64,000 nt of DNA from Thermaerobacter sp. FW80 (GTDB taxonomy: Bacteria > Bacillota > Sulfobacillia > Thermaerobacterales > Thermaerobacteraceae). The DNA lies in contig NZ_CP037895.1 in the NCBI RefSeq assembly GCF_004634385.1, positions 1 through 64,000 on the forward strand. The letters are read 5' to 3'. The notes beneath the pieces were generated by a model that saw nothing but the letters and a program-made list of their open reading frames with translations, searched no databases and was not told where the DNA came from. Within the stretch, counting starts at the first letter, position 1; each line of letters starts with the position of its first letter. This document shows, one piece after another, positions 18,285 to 25,602 of the stretch. A program made the translations under genes and the position numbers.

Positions 18285-19230
18285 TCAAGCGACTTTTCGC
18301 CGACGGTGGGTCTTGATGTCCTCAGGCCAAAGGGCCTTGGTCACCGCATCCCAATCAACAGCAGCCTGCGCTACATTCAGCAGGCGGCGTTGCTTCCGCT
18401 GCACGAGCAACGGCTTGGCCGCCCGGTAGGGCTGGCCCGTAAGGAGCATGCGCCAGGCGACGATGAGGAGCTTGCGGGCCAAGGCCACGACGGCCTTGTG
18501 ATGCCCGATTTGCCGCTGCTTCCGGTGGAAGAACGCCCCCAAGGGGCCCTGATCGTGACGCGCCACCGCGAGAGCGGCCTCGACGAGGGCGGTGCGCAAA
18601 AGCTTGCATCCATTCCGGCTGATTCCGTCCCCGGTGGTCCTGCTCGCCGGACTGGTGGACGGACGCGTTCAGGCCAGCGTACCGCGTCACTTGCTTCGCC
18701 GTTCGGAAGCGGAGAGGATCCCCCAGGTACGCCCAGATGGTGGCCGCGGTGAGGAGCCCCACCCCCGTGATCGTCAGCAAGAGCTGAACGGCCGGCTGGT
18801 CGGCCACCTGTCGCGCGATCTCCGCTTCAATGGCCTGAATTTCGATCTCCACGGTCTCCAACTGTCGAAGGGCGCTGAGGAGGATGACGCGTTCCGCCTG
18901 CGGCAGCCGGTTTACCTCGTCCCGATCCAGCCACTGCCGGGGGTCCACCTTCCGGGGAACGGGGAGCCCGTGTCGCTGGAACACGGACTTGGCCTGGGTC
19001 AGGTACCGCCGCCGGTTCCGGACCAACCGGTCCCGGTATTGCAAAAGGCACCGGACGTCGCGGACCTCCCGCGGTGGCACCCACACGGCCGGCACCATCC
19101 CCAGGGCCAGCATCTTGGCCAGCCGTTCGGCATCCCCGCGATCCATGTGCCGGCCTGCTCCCAAGCGCTTCAGCTCCAGGGGGTTGGCCAGCAGGACCTT
19201 ACCGGCGTACGACGAAAGCAAGTCGTACAC
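18285..19230 (-). pseudogene. IS110-family transposase remnant, truncated and frameshifted
   Basis: The left-reading frame begins inside the protein (YDLLSSYAGKVLLANP, then MDRGDAERLAKML). It runs through LLLTITGVGLLTAATIWA and YAGLNASVHQSGEQDHRG, an IS110 C-terminal pattern. It shifts at a GGGGACGG run near 18645, after which the expected RTALVEAALAVARHD and HHKAVVALARKLLIVAWR are in another frame, ending at 18285. The N-terminal DEDD catalytic segment is absent. The element is therefore dead. Confidence 0.75.
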
Positions 19231-19635
19231 GCGGAGAACTCCCCTGAGTCCTGGGGGTTAGGCCCATTTGCCTTCCCCGGTCAAACCCACGTGAGGGGGC
19301 GCGTGTCCGCTCCAGAACTGCGGGAATTGGCCCAAGCCCGTAAGGGTATTAAGCCGCTTTTGACCATGGCCGCGGCCAAAACATGCTGGAGCGTTCCAGG
19401 ACACCGCAGGGGGGTGGTACGCAAACCGGGGGAGACGCGTGACGAATGAACTGCGGTGCAATCACGAGGCATTGGACATAGCTACGAACGGGGAAGGCAC
19501 ATAACAAATCTCCCCTGGATAGCTACGCAAGGCAGTGGGTACCTACCGAAACAAGGCAAAGCGGCGGTTTACGTCCGAATGAAACATGCTACCACTCGCC
19601 TGAGGGACTCGACCATGTATAGGGAGGGGTTGCGA
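19231..19635. other. Junction region before the low-GC cassette
   Basis: About 400 bases hold no gene I can support. The left half is GC-rich and probably belongs to the IS110 remnant. From about 19450 composition drops towards the low-GC cassette. AGGGAGGGG at 19621-19629 is the ribosome-binding site of the first cassette gene. No promoter was picked with confidence. Confidence 0.4.
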
Positions 19636-20028
19636 GTGCGTAACGCAGCGACGAGCTGGGGCATCATCGCACTCGCAGCGCTCCTTGTAGCTCTTTTAGG
19701 CGCTACGGCCCTTGCCCACGGTAACGACGTGTATTATAGCGTTGTGGTACCTAAACTCGCTGGCGACACATACAACGCAGCCCGGCCTGCTTCGGGGGGC
19801 CAACAGATAAACCATACTGATAGCGTTGGTGGAGGCTATGCTGGTGACGTGTGGGCCTATGTTGCTAACTATGCCGGACAGGCCATTACTGGAGACCAGC
19901 CACTGTATCCCGGACGGGACAACGTCTTCGTTAGTAACGTGTCTGCAGGTCAATCGATCCGGTTGGGATTCACCACCGAGTGGTGGGTCCCGGTGAATGT
20001 TTCAGTCACTGGTCGGTGGCATCCGTGA
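19636..20028 (+). CDS. Small exported protein, DUF2712-like (tentative)
   Basis: GTG 19636, seven bases after AGGGAGGGG, gives 130 residues. Positive N-terminus, then IIALAALLVALLGATALAHG is a Sec signal peptide; cleavage is expected near ALA-HG or HG-ND. The mature part, about 100 residues, has no cysteine. It looks like a beta-rich domain (YYSVVVPKLAGDTYN, GDVWAYVANYAG, VSAGQSIRLGFTTEWW) ending NVSVTGRWHP. The spacing of W, G and the final VxVxGxW pattern recalls DUF2712 proteins of bacilli, from memory only. It heads a low-GC cassette with an ABC transporter and may be a secreted effector or bacteriocin-like protein. Confidence 0.6.
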   Translation: MRNAATSWGIIALAALLVALLGATALAHGNDVYYSVVVPKLAGDTYNAARPASGGQQINHTDSVGGGYAGDVWAYVANYAGQAITGDQPLYPGRDNVFVSNVSAGQSIRLGFTTEWWVPVNVSVTGRWHP

Positions 20029-20058
20029 CGCATAGTTAGCGCCGTAGACAGGCACAAG

Positions 20059-20083
20059 GGTGGCGACCCTTTGTGTCGCCACC
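20059..20083 (+). terminator. Strong hairpin between the exported protein and the ABC genes
   Basis: A perfect 9-bp stem, GGTGGCGAC / GTCGCCACC, closes a seven-base loop (CCTTTGT) 31 bases after the stop of the small exported protein. It has no run of T's. A partial terminator or an mRNA-stabilising hairpin would both lower expression of the ABC genes relative to the first gene. Confidence 0.55.
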
Positions 20084-20135
20084 GTTGTGCTACTCCGTCT
20101 CGCTTTCACAACCGAAGACTTTGGGGGTACGCCAG

Positions 20136-20990
20136 TTGCTACTCCGGTCGGAATGGATTCGTGTACTAAAACGCTGGCAAACTGCACTCGCTGTAGCTCT
20201 AATAGTCGTGTCCCTTCTGGCGGGCTATCTAGACCACCAAAGCGGACGCTACTTCAGCCCGATGGATACGCTAAGTGCATACGTCGCCTTTCTTGTGGCC
20301 ATTGGAGGCGGCCCCGTGTCTCTGTGGCCGGGTGTCGTGGCTCTAATCGGCCCACTCATTCTGGGTGATACCCTTGCCTGGGACCGGCGTACCGGCATGA
20401 TACGACTTATGGTATCGCGTGTGGGTCGCAGGCGCTACATTACGGGGAAATTGTTGGCCGTAAACCTGTATACGGCTATCATTGTATTGTCAGCATTGTG
20501 CGTGTCGCTTGCTGTGGCCTTCGCATGGTTGCCAAGTCAACTACCACCCTGGCGTGAAGTCGACGGGCAGCTCACGATTTATGATCCAAGGGCCACTTAT
20601 GCTGTTGTCGAACCGTTTCCGACTTACCTTCATGATCTATTCTTCACCAATCCTATAGTATACCTTACAATCCTGGTCCTAATCCTAGTGCTGCCACCCC
20701 TCGCGTGGGCAAACCTTTCGCTACTCCTATCAATTTGGACGGAAAACATTTATCTAGTACTCGCAGCACCGTGGCTTATTTGTATGGCGTTGAGTTTTAT
20801 TTTGGGACAGCCATTCATTGGGGGCTGGCACTATTCGCCTTTGGTATTGTCAGGGCCGTTTGTCCAAATTGGCGAACCGCGATTGCCGGACTGGGCTATC
20901 CCTATGCTGTGGTGCGCTGTAATTGCCATCACGATAGCCGGTACGTATTTCGGGTTCTTGCATACAAAGGGTGGGGATATCATTGACTAA
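20136..20990 (+). CDS. ABC-2-like membrane permease, cassette gene 2
   Basis: TTG 20136 behind GGGGG gives about 284 residues. An upstream GTG at 20073 lies inside the hairpin and is less likely. About six spans are visible, for example TALAVALIVVSLLAGYL, VVALIGPLILGDTLAWDRRTG, LYTAIIVLSALCVSLAVAF and IVYLTILVLILVLPPLAW. The DTLAWDRRTG-MIRLMVSR segment resembles ABC-2 permeases (GSERENGTL-type motif). It overlaps the ATPase start by eight bases. GC is low for this window. Confidence 0.7.
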   Translation: MLLRSEWIRVLKRWQTALAVALIVVSLLAGYLDHQSGRYFSPMDTLSAYVAFLVAIGGGPVSLWPGVVALIGPLILGDTLAWDRRTGMIRLMVSRVGRRRYITGKLLAVNLYTAIIVLSALCVSLAVAFAWLPSQLPPWREVDGQLTIYDPRATYAVVEPFPTYLHDLFFTNPIVYLTILVLILVLPPLAWANLSLLLSIWTENIYLVLAAPWLICMALSFILGQPFIGGWHYSPLVLSGPFVQIGEPRLPDWAIPMLWCAVIAITIAGTYFGFLHTKGGDIID

Positions 20991-21651
20991 GAATGGGGGA
21001 CAAGGCGTAGCTATTCGGCTCACTGAGGTACATAAGGCAATTGAGGGACGACCGATCTTAAAAGGTGTAAACCTTGAGGTGTCGTATGGGGAGATTGTTG
21101 CTATTATCGGGCCTAATGGGTCAGGCAAATCGTTGTTGTTGCGGATCGTTAGCGGCTTGGCATACGCTGATGAGGGCGAAGTGGTCACAGGTGGCCAGGT
21201 GATTAAGGCGGGTCTGCTTGGGCCGCTTCCGGAAGTTGGACTCATGATAGAGGCGCCGGGGTTCTTACCGTACTTGTCGGGAAGGGACAACTTACGCTTA
21301 CTGGCGACATTACGCGGACGGGTGGGCGAGGCGGCCATTGAAGCCGCCATGCGCGCAGTGGGGCTAGATCCGCGCGACCGCCGGCCGGTCAGGGCTTATT
21401 CAATGGGCATGCGGCAACGTCTCGGCATCGCCCAGGCCATTATGGAAGAGCCAAAGATCTTGTTGTTGGATGAACCAACGAACGGGCTTGATCCAGAATT
21501 TACAGAGGAGTTCTTAGAGATGCTTCGCCAAAGGCGCGAGTACGGTGTGGCAATTCTCTTGACTTCGCACGAACTGCATGAGGTGGCGGCAATCGCATCG
21601 CGGACTCTAAGACTAGTGGATGGCCGGCTAGCGGATGGGGGTCTGAAGTGA
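20983..21651 (+). CDS. ABC transporter ATP-binding protein, cassette gene 3
   Basis: TTG 20983 behind GGGTGGGG (GTG 20971 is the alternative) gives about 222 residues. Walker A is GPNGSGKS, the signature is YSMGMRQRLGIA, Walker B is ILLLDEPTNGLDPE, and the H-loop is LLTSHELHEV. This is the BcrA/CcmA-like class that drives ABC-2 exporters and antimicrobial-peptide immunity pumps. It overlaps the permease before it and the membrane gene after it (GTGA), so the three genes are translated together. Confidence 0.9.
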   Translation: MTKNGGQGVAIRLTEVHKAIEGRPILKGVNLEVSYGEIVAIIGPNGSGKSLLLRIVSGLAYADEGEVVTGGQVIKAGLLGPLPEVGLMIEAPGFLPYLSGRDNLRLLATLRGRVGEAAIEAAMRAVGLDPRDRRPVRAYSMGMRQRLGIAQAIMEEPKILLLDEPTNGLDPEFTEEFLEMLRQRREYGVAILLTSHELHEVAAIASRTLRLVDGRLADGGLK

Positions 21652-22499
21652 GGTCGCTGGAGTGGGCTTTAGCTGCGGGGCGTACCGTGTGGCGTGCAAT
21701 TGACCACAATAGTGTGGTGCTAGCGTCCGATAAGCGCTGGCGGTTGATGCCGGCCGGTGCATTGGTCGTAAGCGTGCTGGTTGTGTTCGACTTTGTTAAC
21801 AGCAAATGGGGGATTGGAGAGGCGAACCAGTGGGATCTGATGCTTGCGGTCTTCAATGATCCATTCAAGGCCATGGTTCTATTGCCGGTGGGCTTTTTTG
21901 CGCTAGTTGCTGACGCGATTACACGAGACTGGCATGGCTGGGGCTATCTAAGCTGGAGTCGATATAAGTATCGGTTGGTATGGTGGGTGGGCAAGCTTGG
22001 TGGTATAGCGCTTGCCGTGTTGATGTATCTCAGCATCTTAGTCATTATAGTCCTTATTACCAGTGCTGTCGCAGCAACAGTGGAAGTGTCGTGGAGTACT
22101 CTCGTACATGTGTCAGAGTGGACGTATCCTGGGGGTCTTGCGGTAGACCAGTTAGACATACCACCAGGATTGATAATGCTGGAAATGTTGGGATTAATGA
22201 GCGTGGGGTTGATAAGTCTTGGTACAGTTGTGGCGGTTATTGCGTTCTGGGCACGGCAGCCTGTGATTGCGTGGATCTGCGGCGTTGTTATGGCTGGGAC
22301 GTCGTATGGGGTGTGGCTGGCGTGGCCGTGGGCTGCGGTGTGGGCACCAACACTGCATTTGGCGTTGGGTGCCCATGCGGAGATTAGTAATAGGGTGCCA
22401 GGATTTTTCACGATTGGTACGTCGTTGCTGTTCTTCATGGGCTTGTGGTTACTGGCGGCTGTCCTCGGGTATGTGCGTGTTGTGCGACAGGACTTCTGA
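21648..22499 (+). CDS. Multi-span membrane protein, cassette gene 4
   Basis: GTG 21648 overlaps the ATPase stop (GTGA); 283 residues. About six spans are visible: MPAGALVVSVLVVFDFV, AMVLLPVGFFALVADAI, GGIALAVLMYLSILVIIV, MSVGLISLGTVVAVIAFWA, AWICGVVMAGTSYGVW and LLFFMGLWLLAAVLGYV. I do not recognise the family. Size and topology match an ABC-2-type permease, with DAITRDWHGWGYLSWSR at the place of the motif between spans 2 and 3. It probably pairs with the single ATPase of the cassette. Confidence 0.7.
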   Translation: MRSLEWALAAGRTVWRAIDHNSVVLASDKRWRLMPAGALVVSVLVVFDFVNSKWGIGEANQWDLMLAVFNDPFKAMVLLPVGFFALVADAITRDWHGWGYLSWSRYKYRLVWWVGKLGGIALAVLMYLSILVIIVLITSAVAATVEVSWSTLVHVSEWTYPGGLAVDQLDIPPGLIMLEMLGLMSVGLISLGTVVAVIAFWARQPVIAWICGVVMAGTSYGVWLAWPWAAVWAPTLHLALGAHAEISNRVPGFFTIGTSLLFFMGLWLLAAVLGYVRVVRQDF

Positions 22500-22518
22500 A
22501 GGAAGGGCAAGGTGGGCG

Positions 22519-23334
22519 GTGTTGAGTGCGTCTTTCTGGCGTGCAGTTTGGGTGGAGTGCCTTGTGCTTAGCCGGAGACGGACGTGGCTTGGCGTGCTTG
22601 CCGTGAATGTTGTTGTAGCCGTGGCCGGCATTTACAGTGACCTGTCAGCTTTGGGTATGGACGTCATCGAAATACCTTGGCGGCTTGCGGCACTCTCGTT
22701 GGCCGGACCTGGTCAGAATGCGCCAATGATTGTGGTGATCGGGTGGCTGATGATGCCAGCAAGTTTTCTCGTTGGTGCTGGGGAGCCTTTTTCAGCGTTA
22801 GCGAGAGCATGGATGCGGATGGCCTTGGTGCGAACGGGTAATCGTTGTGTCTTCTGGTTCGGAAGGTTGTTGGCACATTTCCTGGTGGGTGCGCTGTTCG
22901 TGGGTGCGGTATTTCTGATAAGGTGGGTCGTCGCCGGCATTGTTGTCTCTGCGACTTCTCCCTCGGTACCGGCAGGGATCAGTAACGCTGGATTGGAGAG
23001 CCACGCGGGGCTTGCCCTGGGTGCATGGATAGGGGCGAATGTCCTGGCCGCGGTTTGGTGGGTTACGGGTGTACGGGCATGTCTGTCCGTCTACTGGGAT
23101 CGGCCAGGCATTCCCACTGTCGTGACCCTTTTCGCGGCGTACACGTTGACGGTCCTTGGTACCCGACTGCCCGCTATCGTGAGGTATGGGCGGCCACTAG
23201 TCGGTGCCCGTCTCAATGCCAGCATGGACGGGCTGACACAGGCGGACTGGATCGGCCTGATCTTGCTTAGCGTTGTGTGGATTGGAAGCAGTGTAGGCCT
23301 GGGTTACAGTCGACTCCGAAAATGCGACCTGTAA
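22519..23334 (+). CDS. Multi-span membrane protein, cassette gene 5
   Basis: GTG 22519 or TTG 22522, 20 bases after the previous stop, behind GGAAGGGCAAGG; about 271 residues. Spans include TWLGVLAVNVVVAVAGIY, MIVVIGWLMMPASFLVGAG, LLAHFLVGALFVGAVFLI, GAWIGANVLAAVWWVTGV and WIGLILLSVVWIGSSVGLGY. No family is recognised. The layout again suggests an ABC-2-like or accessory permease. The gene ends the cassette; its stop lies in a perfect palindrome (TAACCCTAGGGTTA). Confidence 0.65.
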   Translation: MLSASFWRAVWVECLVLSRRRTWLGVLAVNVVVAVAGIYSDLSALGMDVIEIPWRLAALSLAGPGQNAPMIVVIGWLMMPASFLVGAGEPFSALARAWMRMALVRTGNRCVFWFGRLLAHFLVGALFVGAVFLIRWVVAGIVVSATSPSVPAGISNAGLESHAGLALGAWIGANVLAAVWWVTGVRACLSVYWDRPGIPTVVTLFAAYTLTVLGTRLPAIVRYGRPLVGARLNASMDGLTQADWIGLILLSVVWIGSSVGLGYSRLRKCDL

Positions 23335-23345
23335 CCCTAGGGTTA
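23332..23345. repeat. 14-bp perfect palindrome at the cassette end
   Basis: TAACCCTAGGGTTA overlaps the stop codon of cassette gene 5. Composition returns to GC-rich directly after it. It may be a transcript end structure or a boundary mark of the insertion. It has no loop or T-run, so a terminator is not claimed. Confidence 0.5.
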
Positions 23346-23582
23346 ATGTGAGATTCAGCACAGTCGCCTGTTCCGACCGCCTGGTTCTACCTCCTCAAGG
23401 CCCCCCCGTGTCGCTTGTGCCCAGAGTCACGGCCCAGCCGGGCGGGGGGCCGGCCGAGCGCCGGGGGACCGATCCGGCATGCGGACTGCCTTCCACGGGT
23501 AGGGGGGAATGGATCGGCCCGGAAGGAAGGGCCCCTCAGCGGCTAAATAGTTGTTTCATCAAATGCACATTTTGTTGAATGC

Positions 23583-23897
23583 TGTCAACGCCGACCTAGA
23601 AGTGACCCACTTGGCGCCGGTTGGAAACTGACCCACCCCTTTGGGTCACTTACTCCGCAGAGCCGTCCTGTGGCATCACCTCCCTTCGGGGTGGGGTCCC
23701 GCCGAACAGTCCTGCCTGCTTCTTCTCCCGAAGCCGGTAGCTCTCGCCCCGGATGTTGATGACGTGGCTGTGGTGAAGCAACCGGTCGAGGATGGCGGTG
23801 GCGATCACCGAATCACCCAACACTTCGCCCCACTCGGCAAAGCCCTTGTTACTGGTCAAGATGATGCTGCCCCGTTCATAACGGGCCGAGATCAGGC
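23583..23897 (-). pseudogene. IS21-family remnant with IstB C-terminus
   Basis: The left-reading frame (stop at 23650) holds the C-terminal quarter of IstB: LISARYERGSIILTSNK, FAEWGEVLGDSVIATAIL, then DRLLHHSHVINIRGESY. IstB is the AAA+ helper of IS21 transposases. Between 23598 and 23650, repeated AGTGACCCAC / ACTGACCCACC motifs look like IS21 terminal repeats. The 5' part was replaced by the IS that begins at 23898. Confidence 0.8.
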
Positions 23898-25597
23898 GAG
23901 AGTTCTGAAAAACCGGCGGAAAGCTCAACCCATGGGGCCGAAGGGGGTTGCCAACGATTGGATGGGATACGTGGCACTACGGGTGATCGGCGCTGCAAGG
24001 TGGCCCGGCTTGCTACGGACCCGTTCAAGCGGCCGCCCACTCCATGGCCCGCCTCTTCCCATGTCCACTACCACGTGCGTCTTGCAATCGCCGAGCCATC
24101 TTCTTGGCGTTGAGCACCAGGCAGGTGAGCAGCACCTGAATCGCCGTCCGTTCCCGTCCCCGGTAACGGCTTCGCCCGAGGCCGTGCCACTGCTTGGCCT
24201 CCCCAAAGGTGCGCTCAATGACCGTTCGCACCCGCAAGGCCCGTTTCAGCCCCCGCGGCCGGTTCGCTTCCGTACCCGGATGCCAGTACAGCACCTTCCG
24301 CGTCTGGCTCCGGCTCAGGCAACGCCCCGCCCGGGGGCAGCCGCGGCAGGCTCGCTCGGAAAAGTACACCAGCCACCCCCCGCGCTGGTGCGGGCTCTGG
24401 CCGATGGAGCGGTGGCCCTCGGGACAGATCCACTGCCGGCGGCGCTTGTCGTACGTGAACCCTTGCTTGGGCAGCCTTTGCCTTTGCGTCCGCTGGGGGA
24501 TGTACGGACGGATGCCTTGCCGAACGAGATCCTCCCTCAACCTCGTGGCGTCATACGCCTTGTCCGCCACCAGCCGCCGTGGCCGGAGCCCCTGGACGCG
24601 CGCTTGTTCCACCAGCGCCGGCGCCCCTTCGAGGTCGCTCGCGTTCCCCGCCGTCACCGTCGCCGCCAGCACAAAGCCGGTCTCATCCGTCGCCAGATGC
24701 ATCTTGTAGCCGAAAAAAGGCTTCTCCCGGCGCTGGTGTCCCCAACGCGCCTCCGGGTCCGCGTAGCTCGCCACCCGTTCGTCCTTCAGCACCCGCTCCA
24801 CTTGCTTCCGTACGCGTCGCACCGCCGGTGCCTTCGCGGCTTGCCGCGACGTGATCGCCGCCAGCAAGGCTTCCGTCCGTTCCTGTTCCGCCTGCAGCAG
24901 CTGATCCTGATCTTCATAGGTCGCGTCCGGCACCGGCTCGGCCAGCGCCTCCAGTTCCTTCGCCACCGGCGGCGCCGCCTGCCGGACGGCTTGCAGCAGC
25001 CGCTGCCGCCCCTCCCGCAAAAGCTGCACCCGTGTGCGGGCGGCCGCATGGGCCACCACCGGGCTGGAGTCCATCACCAGCCAGCGGCCTTTCAGGCACC
25101 CCTTCGCTCGTGCCTGCTCCACCAGCCGGTGCAGCAGCCGCTGCCACCGCGCCTCCCCCAACCGCTGCCGAAACCGCACCAGCGTCGTGTCGTCGGGAAT
25201 CGCGTCCTCCCAGCCAAGGCGGCAGAAGTAGCGATAGAGGACGTTGTAGCGCAGCTGCTGGCAGACCTGCACGTCCGACAGGTTGGCCCACACCGCCAGG
25301 AAGAGGATGCGCACCAGCTGCTCCGGCGGATACGAAGGCCGGCCTTGATCGGCGCTGTACAGATCGGCCGTCTCTTCCTCCACGAACGAGAAATCGACAG
25401 CCCGGTCGATGTCCAGGAGGGGATGGTCCGCCGGCAGCATGTGGTTGAAGAGGATCTCATCGAAGAAGTTCCGCTGCTGATCCAACCGTCCCAACATGGT
25501 GCACCGGCCCCGGTTTCGGTATCGTCTCCATAGGGGTTTTTCGCTTTGCGTCCTGCCAGTCCTTGCCGAAAAAGCAAAGGAGTTTTTCAGAGCCCTC
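23898..25597 (-). mobile_element. 1,700-bp IS1182-type element, copy A
   Basis: Ends are GAGAGTTCTGAAAAAC on the left and, read inward from the right, GAGGGCTCTGAAAAAC, a clear imperfect inverted repeat. One transposase fills the element. Five bases (TTGAC) separate it from copy B, which is in the same orientation and differs at one noticed base (A at 25361, C at 27066). Confidence 0.9.
24025..25497 (-). CDS. IS1182-type transposase, copy A
   Basis: 490 residues from ATG 25497. The N-terminus is MLGRLDQQRNFFDEILF; RAVDFSFVEEETADLYS and DQGRPSYPPEQLVRILFL follow, both hallmarks of IS1182 transposases. DDE-domain landmarks are WLVMDSSPVVAHAAA, KPFFGYKMHLATDETG and VIERTFGEAKQWHGLGR. A cysteine cluster (CPEGHR, CRGCPRAGRC) lies between them. 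It looks intact and could be active. Confidence 0.92.
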   Translation of the reverse strand: MLGRLDQQRNFFDEILFNHMLPADHPLLDIDRAVDFSFVEEETADLYSADQGRPSYPPEQLVRILFLAVWANLSDVQVCQQLRYNVLYRYFCRLGWEDAIPDDTTLVRFRQRLGEARWQRLLHRLVEQARAKGCLKGRWLVMDSSPVVAHAAARTRVQLLREGRQRLLQAVRQAAPPVAKELEALAEPVPDATYEDQDQLLQAEQERTEALLAAITSRQAAKAPAVRRVRKQVERVLKDERVASYADPEARWGHQRREKPFFGYKMHLATDETGFVLAATVTAGNASDLEGAPALVEQARVQGLRPRRLVADKAYDATRLREDLVRQGIRPYIPQRTQRQRLPKQGFTYDKRRRQWICPEGHRSIGQSPHQRGGWLVYFSERACRGCPRAGRCLSRSQTRKVLYWHPGTEANRPRGLKRALRVRTVIERTFGEAKQWHGLGRSRYRGRERTAIQVLLTCLVLNAKKMARRLQDARGSGHGKRRAMEWAAA

Positions 25598-25602
25598 TTG
25601 AC

